Below are positions 55,060-63,905 of a DNA stretch of 64,000 nucleotides, one piece after another (position 1 is the first letter of the stretch; the number at the start of each line of letters is the position of its first letter). The notes under the pieces are model-generated. The model ran no database searches, had not been told where the DNA came from, and saw only the letters and a program-made list of their open reading frames with translations. Source of the DNA: JAWLHA01 sp041690535 (GTDB lineage: Bacteria; Pseudomonadota; Gammaproteobacteria; Thiohalomonadales; Thiohalomonadaceae); contig JAWLHA010000002.1 of assembly GCA_041690535.1 (NCBI GenBank), positions 84,812 through 148,811 of the forward strand, read 5' to 3'. The translations under genes and the position numbers were made by a program.

Positions 55060-57621
55060 ATGACGAGCATACCTCCCAAACCGCAGCATACCCCGATGAT
55101 GCAGCAATACCTGCGCATCAAGGCCGAGCACCCCCATCTTCTTCTGTTCTACCGCATGGGAGACTTCTACGAACTCTTCTATGAGGACGCCCGCCGGGCG
55201 GCCAAGCTGCTGGACATCACCCTGACCGCACGGGGGCAGTCGGCCGGCGAGCCCATTCCCATGGCGGGGGTTCCCTATCACGCGGTAGAGAGCTACCTGG
55301 GCCGGCTGATTCGCCTCGGCGAGTCGGTGGCCCTTTGCGAACAGGTGGGGGACCCGGCCAAGAGCAAAGGGCCGGTGGAGCGCCAGGTAGTGCGCATCGT
55401 CACCCCCGGCACGGTGACCGACGAAGCCCTGCTGGAGGAGCGGCGCGACAACCTGCTGGCGGCCGTTGCAGAGGCTGGGGGGAGCTTCGGACTGGCAACC
55501 CTCGATGTCGCCAGTGGCCGGTTCATCGTCTCCGAATTGGCGACCACCGAGCTGCTGGCGGCGGAGCTGGAGCGGTTGCGCCCCACAGAAGTCCTGGTGA
55601 GCGAGGAGTTCAGCGAGGCGCGGCTGCTGAGAGAGCACCGGGGCACTCAGCGGCTTGCGCCCTGGCATTTCGAGCCGGAGAGTGCCCGGCGGGAGCTGAT
55701 CCGCCAATTCGGCACCCAGGACCTTTCGGGGTTCGGCTGTGAGGCAATGCCCTTGGCCATGGGCGCCGCAGGTGCCCTGCTGCAGTACGTGCAGGACACC
55801 CAGCGCACAGCCCTGCGCCACCTGCACAGCCTGAGGGTGGAGCAGCACGACGAGGCAATTCTGCTCGACCCGGCCACCCGGCGTAATCTGGAGATTGAGC
55901 ACAGCTTGAGCGGCAACCCCGCCCACACCCTCGCGGGGGTCATTGATCACACTGCGACTCCCATGGGCAGCCGCCTGCTGCGCCGCTGGCTCAACCGCCC
56001 CTTGCGCGATCACACCGTGCTCCGGCACCGCCAGGGAGCGGTGGGGGCCCTGCTGGAGGGCCAGGCGTTCGCCCCGCTGCGGGAGCTGTTGCGGGGGATC
56101 GGCGACGTCGAGCGCATCTTGACCCGGGTGGCCCTGAACAGCGCCCGCCCCCGCGACCTCACCACCCTGCGGGGCGCCCTTGCGCTGCTGCCCGAGTTGC
56201 GCGGCTGCCTGGCCGGCGCAGAGGACCCGCAACTCACGGGGGTAATGGCCGCGCTGGGGGATCACCCGGAGCTCCTGGCCCTGCTCCAAGAGGCGATCAT
56301 CGAGCAGCCGCCCGTGCTCATTCGCGACGGCGGCGTCATCGCCCCGGGGTACGACAGTGAACTGGACGAGCTGCGCGGCCTGCGCGAGAACGCGGGCCAA
56401 TTCCTGCTGGATTTGGAGGCGCGGGAGCGGGAACGGACCGGCATTGCCACACTCAAGGTCAACTACAACAAGGTCCATGGCTATTACATCGAGGTGGGCC
56501 GCTCGCACGCGGAGAAAGTGCCCGCGGACTATGTCCGCCGCCAGACCCTGAAGGGGGCGGAACGCTATATCACGCCAGAGCTCAAGGCGTTCGAGGACAA
56601 GGCCTTATCCGCGGCCGAACGCGCCCTCGGGCGGGAAAAACAACTCTACGAGGCGTTGCTGGAACGCCTGTGCCAGGACCTTGCCGCCCTGCAGGGCACC
56701 GCCGATGCCCTAGCGGAGCTGGACGCCCTGGCCAATCTGGCGGAGCGGGCCGACACGCTCCGACTGGTCCGGCCCCACCTGAGCGCCGAGACGGGTCTGG
56801 AGATCCGCGGGGGACGCCATCCGGTCGTGGAACAGGTCTCCCAATCCCCTTTCGTGCCCAACGACATCCATCTGGATGACGACCGGCGCATGCTCATCAT
56901 CACCGGGCCGAACATGGGGGGCAAGTCCACCTACATGCGCCAGACCGCGCTGATCGTGCTGCTGGCCCATATGGGGAGTTTCGTTCCGGCGGAGCGGGCC
57001 ACCATCGGACCGTTCGACCGCATTTTCACCCGCATCGGCGCCTCGGACGATCTGGCCGGCGGCCGCTCCACTTTCATGGTGGAAATGACCGAAACGGCCA
57101 ACATCCTCAACAACGCCACGGCGCAGAGTCTGGTGCTGATGGACGAGATCGGCCGGGGTACCAGTACCTTCGACGGGATGTCGCTGGCCTGGGCCTGCGC
57201 CCGCCACCTCGCCTGCCAACTGAGAGCCTTCACCCTCTTCGCAACGCACTACTTCGAGCTGACGGCCCTCCCCGAGTCGCTGCCCGGGATCGTCAACGTC
57301 CACCTGGACGCGGTCGAGCACGGGGAGGATATCGTCTTTCTCCACGCGGTGAAGGAGGGACCGGCCAACCAGAGCTATGGGCTGCAGGTGGCCGCCCTGG
57401 CCGGCGTCCCACGCGCGGTGATCGGCAAGGCACGGGAGAAGCTCCACCATCTGGAGGCCGCCAGCGCCGCTGCCCCGGTGGAGCCCGGCGGCGACCAGAT
57501 CCCGCTGCTGCAGGAGCCTGAACCCCATCCGGTGGTGGATGCCCTCGAGAGTCTCGACCCCGACGGGTTGACGCCCCGTCAGGCGCTGGAAGAGCTTTAC
57601 CGTCTCAAGCGGCTTCTCTAG
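55060..57621 (+). CDS. mutS: DNA mismatch repair protein MutS
   Basis: 853 residues from ATG 55060 (MTSIPPKPQHTPMMQQYL); a frame open to 54895 is rejected. It has the mismatch-recognition MGDFYELFYEDA with the Phe-x-Glu, the connector and clamp domains, Walker A GPNMGGKSTYMRQT, Walker B LMDEIGRGTSTFDG and the C-terminal helix-turn-helix. It initiates repair of replication errors. Its stop codon TAG is part of a CTAG-ended repeat inserted at its 3' end. Confidence 0.98.
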   Translation: MTSIPPKPQHTPMMQQYLRIKAEHPHLLLFYRMGDFYELFYEDARRAAKLLDITLTARGQSAGEPIPMAGVPYHAVESYLGRLIRLGESVALCEQVGDPAKSKGPVERQVVRIVTPGTVTDEALLEERRDNLLAAVAEAGGSFGLATLDVASGRFIVSELATTELLAAELERLRPTEVLVSEEFSEARLLREHRGTQRLAPWHFEPESARRELIRQFGTQDLSGFGCEAMPLAMGAAGALLQYVQDTQRTALRHLHSLRVEQHDEAILLDPATRRNLEIEHSLSGNPAHTLAGVIDHTATPMGSRLLRRWLNRPLRDHTVLRHRQGAVGALLEGQAFAPLRELLRGIGDVERILTRVALNSARPRDLTTLRGALALLPELRGCLAGAEDPQLTGVMAALGDHPELLALLQEAIIEQPPVLIRDGGVIAPGYDSELDELRGLRENAGQFLLDLEARERERTGIATLKVNYNKVHGYYIEVGRSHAEKVPADYVRRQTLKGAERYITPELKAFEDKALSAAERALGREKQLYEALLERLCQDLAALQGTADALAELDALANLAERADTLRLVRPHLSAETGLEIRGGRHPVVEQVSQSPFVPNDIHLDDDRRMLIITGPNMGGKSTYMRQTALIVLLAHMGSFVPAERATIGPFDRIFTRIGASDDLAGGRSTFMVEMTETANILNNATAQSLVLMDEIGRGTSTFDGMSLAWACARHLACQLRAFTLFATHYFELTALPESLPGIVNVHLDAVEHGEDIVFLHAVKEGPANQSYGLQVAALAGVPRAVIGKAREKLHHLEAASAAAPVEPGGDQIPLLQEPEPHPVVDALESLDPDGLTPRQALEELYRLKRLL

Positions 57622-57804
57622 AGCACCGAACAGCTAAATCCGACGCGCCCAACTTGTAGGGTGGATAAGCGCAGCGCATCCACCAATTCGACGCCGCACG
57701 GTGGATGCGCTGCGCTTATCCACCCTCGGTTCGCTGCCCCCGCCACCTGCGGCGCAATTTAGCTGCGATTGGCGATCTTTCCGTTTACCTGTTCGGTGCT
57801 CTAG
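57618..57804. repeat. CTAG-ended MITE-like repeat at the mutS stop
   Basis: Perfect 16-bp terminal inverted repeats CTAGAGCACCGAACAG and CTGTTCGGTGCTCTAG bound a 187-bp element. The middle has a long hairpin (GGGTGGATAAGCGCAGCGC and its complement). The left CTAG contains the mutS TAG stop. A second, inverted copy begins at 63902. Confidence 0.85.
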
Positions 57805-57856
57805 TGGCGAAGTGCTCCAAGCCCCGCCACCGGTTCGGGGCAAGGGTGCCTCAATC

Positions 57857-58162
57857 TCAACCGCGGCACTCCTCGCCCCGAAGGGCGATCTGCCGCTCCA
57901 GCTCCTCCATGGCCGCGGCGCGCCCGGCCTCCTGCCACTCGGCGAAGACACTGGTGAGGGAGCGGGCGCACACCGCCTCGGGTGAGAACTCCGACTGCCA
58001 GAGGATGAGGGATCCGAAGGCGAGCATCAGGATGAGCATGGTGAGGGGGTAAGCGCTGGCGCGCGTCCAGGGGCTGCGCGCGAACAGGCGCGTAAGCAAG
58101 TGATAGCCGCTCGTCAGCAGAAAGAGCAGCGTGAGGCCGTAGAAGATTGCGAAAGGATGCAT
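57857..58162 (-). CDS. Small two-TM membrane protein
   Basis: 101 residues. Predicted membrane segments are at about 4-22 (IFYGLTLLFLLTSGYHLL) and 36-58 (SAYPLTMLILMLAFGSLILW), followed by a soluble helical tail with EWQEAGRAAAMEELERQI. There is no recognised family. It is a single gene between two repeat elements. Confidence 0.6.
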   Translation of the reverse strand: MHPFAIFYGLTLLFLLTSGYHLLTRLFARSPWTRASAYPLTMLILMLAFGSLILWQSEFSPEAVCARSLTSVFAEWQEAGRAAAMEELERQIALRGEECRG

Positions 58163-58340
58163 TGCGGCTTCCCATCTTCAGCCATTCTCAGACCCGGCCG
58201 CATGCCGGCCTTCCCCGGCGAGGCATCGGTACCCCCCGGGAGTGGAAAGGCCGAAGCGGCGATGACGACAGACCTCCGGCGCGGCTGTCCGGTTTGATCA
58301 TAGCCGCTTCACCTTCGCAAGGCGTCACCGCGGGGGACGC

Positions 58341-58556
58341 CAGGGTGAACGCATACTTACCCAAGAGCGATGTAAGTCCTTGAAAGCAGGTCGTCGGCCG
58401 CACGGACAGGGCCGTCGAGCGCACAGGGATGGAAGATGATTGCTCCTGCATAATCTTCACTCCCGACGTCCATGTCGGTCGTATTTACAGCGGACCTGCT
58501 TTCAAGGACTTACGTCGCTCACAGCACGGCGGTGACGTTAGTATGCGTTCACCCTG
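58341..58556. repeat. CAGGGT-family MITE-like repeat with apparent target duplication
   Basis: 216 bp, ends CAGGGTGAACGCATACT and AGTATGCGTTCACCCTG as perfect terminal inverted repeats. GGGGGACG occurs immediately outside both ends (58332-58339, with one extra C before the element, and 58557-58564). This is the appearance of an 8-bp target site duplication from a recent insertion. It has no transposase. Confidence 0.85.
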
Positions 58557-58616
58557 GGGGGACGGCCTGGGGATTTGCCTTGCCGCTCAAGGCGAAGACG
58601 TGGGGGCGGGTGCGCC

Positions 58617-58958
58617 TCAGTAGCGGGCGTGATCCACATCCAGGGCGCAGGCGAAGGGTGGGTCATCATCCAGCTGCCGGGCCAGGGCGAAAGCGGCCGA
58701 GGGCCGCATGTTGACCACCGTCACGTCAATTCCGGTGACCCGACAGGCCGCGGCAAGCCGCGCCAGCCACCGGTAGTAGACCGCGTCGATAATCACCACC
58801 GCACCGGCATCATAGACCAGACGGCGGGCTGCACGGCCCTGAAGGTAGTGCAGCAGGCCATCCAGATAGGCGTCAGGGTCGGAGGGGTCCAGCCCCTCCT
58901 TGGGTTCGAGCAGGACGACGCCACTGCCGATGGGCGTCAGATGCATGCCGCCATTCAT
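58617..58958 (-). CDS. RsbS-like STAS domain protein
   Basis: 113 residues with STAS-type segments: LVYDAGAVVIIDAVYYRWLARLAAACRVTGIDVTVVNMRPSAAFAL. In RsbS the motif is D-S, where the Ser is phosphorylated by RsbT; here it is D58-A59, so the phosphoacceptor is missing. It is the last gene of the rsb cluster, 12 bp after the RsbR-like gene. It may be a structural rather than switchable stressosome subunit. Confidence 0.75.
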   Translation of the reverse strand: MNGGMHLTPIGSGVVLLEPKEGLDPSDPDAYLDGLLHYLQGRAARRLVYDAGAVVIIDAVYYRWLARLAAACRVTGIDVTVVNMRPSAAFALARQLDDDPPFACALDVDHARY

Positions 58959-58970
58959 GGGTGTTTCCCG

Positions 58971-59861
58971 TCAATGGGCCTTCGGTTGCTGCACCTCGAC
59001 GCCCAGCCTGCGGAATGCCTCTTTCAGCCCGTCAGAGAGGGTAGCCCTTGTGGTCACGCCCGCCAGATCGATGTTGAGGCTGGTCAGGGCGCGGGCAATG
59101 TCGGGCCGAATACCGGTGAGGATCGCCTTGGCCCCCATCAACCCGACCGCACGCACCATCTGGATCAGGTAGTGCGAGACCTGGGAGTCGATAGCCAACA
59201 CCCCGGTGACATCCATGACCACCACCTGGGCCCGCTCCTTCTCGATGCGGTTGAGCAGATTGTCCATGACCATCATGGTTCGCGATGAGTCGAGGCTGCC
59301 GATGATGGGGAGGGTGAGCACACCGTCCCAAATCTCGGTGATGGGGGTGGAGACCTGACGCAGCTCCTCCTCCTGGGCCTTGATGGTCAGCTCCTTCTCC
59401 TTGAGGTAGATGTGGAACACATCCAATACCAGCTGGTTGAAGATCCGCGCGAGCAGCAGCAGGACCTCGCGAGACTCCTCGAAGGTGTACTGATCGCTGT
59501 CTTCCAACTCCTCAATCAACACACGCTGCAAGGCTTGAACGTAACGAATGAAGATGTCGAGGTCGCCCCCCCGCCCCTGGATCTGGCGGGCGAACCCGGA
59601 GAAGAACTGCTGCATGGCCTGGAACTCGGGGCTGCGCCGGCCAAACTGGTCACCCGCCTGGAGCAGCATGACCAACAACTCAAGGAACTCCAGGCTGTAT
59701 TCGTGGATATCATCGTCCGAGAGGATGTTGCGATCACCGAACAGCCCCTTGCCTTGCTCCTCGATAACCAGAGCGATCCGCCCCAGATTCTCTTTGAGCT
59801 GTTCGATGAGAATTTCGTTAACCGGTTTTGGCGCAACCGGCTTTTTCTTTGTAATCGCCAT
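58971..59861 (-). CDS. RsbR-like stressosome sensor
   Basis: 296 residues from ATG 59861, with AGAGGG upstream; longer starts (to 59915) overlap the RsbT-X gene further. The N-terminal ~170 residues are helical and probably the sensor part. The C-terminal STAS domain has TPITEIWDGVLTLPIIGSLDSSR, VVVMDVTGVLAIDSQVSHYLIQM (the phospho-Ser position D-S) and GIRPDIARALTSL. It should be phosphorylated by the RsbT-like kinase to release it. Confidence 0.85.
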   Translation of the reverse strand: MAITKKKPVAPKPVNEILIEQLKENLGRIALVIEEQGKGLFGDRNILSDDDIHEYSLEFLELLVMLLQAGDQFGRRSPEFQAMQQFFSGFARQIQGRGGDLDIFIRYVQALQRVLIEELEDSDQYTFEESREVLLLLARIFNQLVLDVFHIYLKEKELTIKAQEEELRQVSTPITEIWDGVLTLPIIGSLDSSRTMMVMDNLLNRIEKERAQVVVMDVTGVLAIDSQVSHYLIQMVRAVGLMGAKAILTGIRPDIARALTSLNIDLAGVTTRATLSDGLKEAFRRLGVEVQQPKAH

Positions 59862-60891
59862 TGGCTTTTCCCTCTTCATGGCCAACACGTAACGCAAAAA
59901 CGGATTTATCGTCATTGGAGCGGCCGACGGTGTTTCCGAGCAGCAGCGCCACCATCTGGGGATGCAGCGTCCAGAGTCCCGGAAACGTCTCTTCCGTCCA
60001 CCGGGTGCGCAGACCGTCGGACGCAGTGATCAGCAGTTGCTCAGGCTCGAGCTGTAGACCGTTCATGACAAAGCTGCGGTGGGCATGTCCCAGGATGCCG
60101 GGGGCGAAATGAATGTTTTGCCGCCCTCCGCTGCCCACCGAGGCGGCCATCATGTCGCCGACCCCGCACAAACTGACCGCCCCATCCGCGCGAACCTCCC
60201 CCGCCAGCCCGACCGCACCCCGTCCACCCCGCAAGCGCGAGCTGACCCGATCGAGCAGGCAATCCAGCCGGATGTCCCGCTCCACAAAGTCGGCCATCCC
60301 CTCCACGGCCATGGCCGCTTCGCGGCCATGGCCCAACCCATCCATGTGCAGCCATCTTAGAGTGCCCTCTTCCGCCTGTACACAGATGCAGTCCCCGTTG
60401 AAGGGAGCGTCGTGGTAAGCACGGAGGTAGGCCCCCACTTGGCAGTGCAACCCCGGGAGTTCCCGTTCGGGGGAGAAACGGGCCCAAACGGCTACCCCGT
60501 GCCAAGGTCGACCATTCGCCTGGCGCTGGGAAAGGCTGTATACGGCACTCGCCTGGGACAGGCGGCGAATTGCACCGAGACCTTGGCCCAGGGTGCCGGA
60601 TGTGGTGTACCCATCCCGGCTGGCGGTGGCCAGATCGTCGATTCCGGGGCCGAAGTCGAGGGCAAACAGATCGAGCGCAGCAAACGGATGCACGGCCTCC
60701 CAGATCTGCAGCAATCCGGTACCGCGCGCATACTTCTGCTGATTGGTGAGCATCTCCGTGGCGGCCAGCTCAATGTACTCGCGCTTTACGGCCGAAAAAC
60801 CCATGCGCTGGGAAACGGCACGCAGCTTGGAGCGCACCAGGATAATGCCACTCTCGCCAGTCACCGCCTGCTCCGATACCAGCCGAATCAC
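59818..60891 (-). CDS. RsbT-like kinase fused to RsbX/SpoIIE-like phosphatase
   Basis: 357 residues from GTG 60891, with GGAGAG upstream and a 4-bp GTGA overlap with the diguanylate cyclase; GTG 60909 is an alternative. The N-terminal half is an RsbT-type HATPase: ELAATEMLTNQQKYA (N box), DFGPGIDDL and GTLGQGLGAI. The C-terminal half is a PP2C-like phosphatase with DGLGHGREAAMAV and ITASDGLRTRW. Kinase and phosphatase of the switch are thus joined in one protein. Confidence 0.85.
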   Translation of the reverse strand: MIRLVSEQAVTGESGIILVRSKLRAVSQRMGFSAVKREYIELAATEMLTNQQKYARGTGLLQIWEAVHPFAALDLFALDFGPGIDDLATASRDGYTTSGTLGQGLGAIRRLSQASAVYSLSQRQANGRPWHGVAVWARFSPERELPGLHCQVGAYLRAYHDAPFNGDCICVQAEEGTLRWLHMDGLGHGREAAMAVEGMADFVERDIRLDCLLDRVSSRLRGGRGAVGLAGEVRADGAVSLCGVGDMMAASVGSGGRQNIHFAPGILGHAHRSFVMNGLQLEPEQLLITASDGLRTRWTEETFPGLWTLHPQMVALLLGNTVGRSNDDKSVFALRVGHEEGKANGDYKEKAGCAKTG

Positions 60892-61814
60892 GCGGTGCTC
60901 TCCGGGCACGCGGCGGCGCTGACGTACTGCCCCCGTCCCTTGTGCTTGGCCGCATAGAGGGCAGCGTCGGCGCGTGCCACGAAGCTGACGACATCATCCT
61001 CCGGCTCCAGTTCGGCGACGCCGATACTCACCTTGTGGTGCATGAACTCGAGCACCCGCTCGGCGATCCGCTCGGCAACAGGGCTTGCGGCGAAGACGAT
61101 GATGGCGAATTCGTCGCCTCCGAAGCGGCAGAGGTGATCCACCCCCTCCCGGGCGGCACGGCGCAAGGAGTCGGCCATTCGCCTCAGGTACTCGTCCCCG
61201 AACTGATGGCCGTGGGTGTCGTTGATCTCCTTGAATTTGTCCAGATCGAGCAGGATCAGCGAAAGCGGCTCCCCCTGCCGCAGGCTGCGCACCACGGCAT
61301 CCCGCAACCGTTGATCATAGGCGCCCCGGTTCAGCAGCCCGGTCAGGCCGTCGGTCTCCGCCACGTGGACCAGCTCCTGCAGCTCGGCCTTTTTCTTCTC
61401 CAACGCCGCCTCCACCTCGGCCATCTGCGCGGACGAAACCCGCATGAATCGATCGAGATCCGCCTTGATCTTCTGGTTGCGGCGCTTGAGCAACTCGGGG
61501 TCGGCGGTCTCGCTGGCCTCCCTCAACCGCTCCGCGAGTGCACTGACTTGCTGCTCGCTCGGCAGCGATGGGAGACATGCCAGAAGTACTGAGGCGTTGC
61601 CACAGGTGGCGTGAAGGTTGTTGCCGGCGAGGGTGAGTTGGGCTTTGACTTCGGTGTCGGTACAGTGGATGCGCAGCATGGCGGTCGCCTCCACCAGGCG
61701 AGGCGCCGCAGTAAAGGCGTTCCCCCCCAAAGACTCAATAGCCTCGTAGGCAAACCGCGCGAAGCGTTGCCTGTCTGGCTCAACCATAACACTGAGAGTG
61801 AACAGCGGCCTCAT
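60888..61814 (-). CDS. GGDEF diguanylate cyclase of the rsb cluster
   Basis: 308 residues from ATG 61814 (GGGCAGGGA just before); ATG 61787 is also possible. The N-terminal ~150 residues are a small helical domain (VEPDRQRFARFAYEAIESLGG) and a coiled coil (AEVEAALEKKKAELQEL). The GGDEF domain has TDGLTGLLNRGAYDQRL, DLDKFKEINDTHGHQFGD and the active FGGDEFAI. It makes c-di-GMP. It is the first gene of the four-gene cluster and probably its output. Confidence 0.9.
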   Translation of the reverse strand: MRPLFTLSVMVEPDRQRFARFAYEAIESLGGNAFTAAPRLVEATAMLRIHCTDTEVKAQLTLAGNNLHATCGNASVLLACLPSLPSEQQVSALAERLREASETADPELLKRRNQKIKADLDRFMRVSSAQMAEVEAALEKKKAELQELVHVAETDGLTGLLNRGAYDQRLRDAVVRSLRQGEPLSLILLDLDKFKEINDTHGHQFGDEYLRRMADSLRRAAREGVDHLCRFGGDEFAIIVFAASPVAERIAERVLEFMHHKVSIGVAELEPEDDVVSFVARADAALYAAKHKGRGQYVSAAACPESTA

Positions 61815-62116
61815 TCCCTGCCCGTTCGTCCGGTCCGTACACCAGCCCCAGAGTTTACGCCAGTACACACCAGCCGGGAACCCCGTGCCTTGAAAGGAGG
61901 GGGTGCGGTTCACGCGCCACACCCCATGACCTCTTCGGCGGCTCCCCGGCACGGCGCCTGAACGCCACAGCACATCTCCCGGAAGGGTCACAAGCCCGCT
62001 GACCACGCTTGCGCCGCTCGGCGGCAGGCACCTCCGTTCGGCCGCTAAGCTATCGTAAGCTATCGTAATTATGAGCCGACGGCCTCCGGGCTCACCGGAG
62101 ACAGGAGTGGACGCGT

Positions 62117-62440
62117 ATGACCTATGTGGTGACGGAGAACTGTATCCGCTGCAAGTACACCGACTGCGTGGAAGTCTGCCCGGTGGACTGTTTCCACGAA
62201 GGTCCGGTTTTTCTGGCCATTGACCCGGAGGAGTGCATCGACTGCGGTCTTTGCGAACCGGAGTGCCCGGCGCAGGCTATCTTTGCAGAGGACGAGCTGC
62301 CTGCCGATCAGGTCCGTTTTGCCGAACTGAATGCCGCCCTGGCGCGAAACTGGCCGGTGATCAACGTGCGGACAGCCCCGCCGCGGGACGCCGACGAGTG
62401 GAACGGGAAAACAGGAAAACTGCAATACCTGGAGCGCTGA
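62117..62440 (+). CDS. fdxA: 7Fe ferredoxin FdxA
   Basis: 107 residues. It has CIRCKYTDCVEVCPVDCF and CIDCGLCEPECPAQAIF, the Cys pattern of FdxA-type ferredoxins with one 3Fe-4S and one 4Fe-4S cluster. It is an electron carrier with a typical C-terminal extension. It has GGAG 9 nt before the ATG. It is a single gene after a 300-bp gap. Confidence 0.96.
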   Translation: MTYVVTENCIRCKYTDCVEVCPVDCFHEGPVFLAIDPEECIDCGLCEPECPAQAIFAEDELPADQVRFAELNAALARNWPVINVRTAPPRDADEWNGKTGKLQYLER

Positions 62441-62457
62441 GTCCGCCCATAAAAGCG

Positions 62458-62480
62458 AAGGGGCGGCCAAGCCACCCCTT
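62458..62480 (+). terminator. Hairpin after fdxA
   Basis: AAGGGGCGGC and GCCACCCCTT form a nearly perfect 10-bp stem 18 bp after the fdxA stop. No T-tract follows, so its terminator role is uncertain. Confidence 0.4.
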
Positions 62481-63041
62481 CCATGCTCCTTGTTTGGCAC
62501 CCCGCCTTTCTCACTACCCTGTGAGTGTCCTCCGTGACCGTCCCTGAACCCCCTCCCTAAGCCTTCATGCTCATGTTCCCTGCGGCATCCCGCCCACGCC
62601 ACAGCCTGTGGCGAGCCCTCCTGGCCAGCTCTCCCAATCCAGTTTCTTCTGCGAAGTTGTAAACGGACACGCTGTTTTCTTGTTGTGCCTAAAGCTTAGC
62701 AAAGCCCCCTCCCCCCACAAGTTGCACAGACCCGGGTCAGCGCCGACCCGCCTCGCGGAGAGGAAGCTTTTCAACGGGTTATGCTCAGTTCGGCGGATGC
62801 AGTCAAGAGACGCCTACAGTGAAATAGGCAATTTCCTACCCGGGACGGTTACCCCGTGGGCATCGCCCGGCCGCCGGTACGCCGACGCGCTGCCCTTCAA
62901 TGCCCCTCGCGTCGCCGGGCACATTGAAAAACCCCTTTGTGCCTCCATAATGGTCGGCATCTGCTTGTTTGTTCACACCCCGCCAGACCGCCCCTGTCCA
63001 TAACGGCGGCAACACGATACGGGTCAACTTCGGGAAGAGAG
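62481..63041. other. Intergenic region before cnoX
   Basis: About 560 bp between fdxA and cnoX. Short open frames are not protein-like. It contains a GC-rich repetitive stretch near 62560-62620 and presumably the cnoX promoter. GGGAAGAGAG lies just before ATG 63042. No RNA gene is recognisable. Confidence 0.4.
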
Positions 63042-63905
63042 ATGACTGACAACGCCCACATCATCGACGTCACATCGGAGAATTTCAGCCAAGCGGTTCT
63101 CGAAAGCTCCCATCGCGTGCCGGTACTGGTGGACTTCTGGGCCCCTTGGTGCGGCCCCTGCCAGACCCTCATGCCCATGCTCACGCGCCTTGCCGAGGCC
63201 TACCGCGGCCAGTTCGTGCTGGCCAAGGTGAATATCGACGAGCAGCAGGAACTCGCCATGCGCCACGGGGTAAGGAGCGTCCCGACGGTGAAGCTGTTCC
63301 GGGGGGGGCAGCCGGTCGATGAGTTTCTCGGCGCCCTGCCCGAGGGGCAGATCCGCGCCTTTCTGGACCGGCACATCGAGAAAGAGTCGGATCGGCAGCT
63401 GGCGCGCGCACGTGCCAGTGCCGAGCAGGGCAACGTGGACGACGCCATTGCCCGGATTCGGGAGGTGCTGGAGACAGAACCCGACAACCTGAAGGCTCAG
63501 CTTACCCTTGCGGAGCTGCTGCTGATCGAAGGGGATTTGGCCACGGCAGCGGATGTGGTTGATAACCTGCCGGCCAACCTGCGCCTGGAACCCGAGGTGA
63601 AACAGCTCGCCGCACGCCTTGACTTCGGCCAGGCCGCCCAAGGCGCTCCTGGGGTGGACGAGCTGCGCGAACAAGTGGCCGCGGACCCAAAGGACAGTGA
63701 TTCCCGTTACCGACTGGCCGCCCGCCACGTCATGGCCGGCGAGTACGAAAGGGCGCTGGAGCAGTTACTCGAACTGATGAAGCGGGACCGCAGCTACGGC
63801 GACGATGCCGGGCGAAACGGGTTGGTCAAGGTGTTCGAGATCCTGGGTAACCAGGGAGAGCTGGTGACGCGCTACCGCCGCCTGATGGCTGCGGCACTCT
63901 ACTAG
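63042..63905 (+). CDS. cnoX: CnoX/YbbN-type thioredoxin-TPR co-chaperone
   Basis: 287 residues from ATG 63042. The N-terminal thioredoxin domain has DFWAPWCGPCQTL with an intact CGPC redox motif, unlike E. coli YbbN, which has SxxC. The C-terminal half has TPR-like helices (AEQGNVDDAIARIREVLETEPDN). CnoX protects proteins from hypochlorous acid and hands them to GroEL. The stop TAG is part of a CTAG-ended repeat inserted at the 3' end. Confidence 0.93.
   Translation: MTDNAHIIDVTSENFSQAVLESSHRVPVLVDFWAPWCGPCQTLMPMLTRLAEAYRGQFVLAKVNIDEQQELAMRHGVRSVPTVKLFRGGQPVDEFLGALPEGQIRAFLDRHIEKESDRQLARARASAEQGNVDDAIARIREVLETEPDNLKAQLTLAELLLIEGDLATAADVVDNLPANLRLEPEVKQLAARLDFGQAAQGAPGVDELREQVAADPKDSDSRYRLAARHVMAGEYERALEQLLELMKRDRSYGDDAGRNGLVKVFEILGNQGELVTRYRRLMAAALY

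Noticed and set aside
53964..55184. Plus-strand ORF of 406 aa starting in the repeat element
   Set aside because: It runs from a repeat element through the 114-aa and PilZ genes in a different frame; composition is not protein-like.
54907..56508. Minus-strand ORF of 533 aa
   Set aside because: Antisense to mutS and without protein-like motifs.
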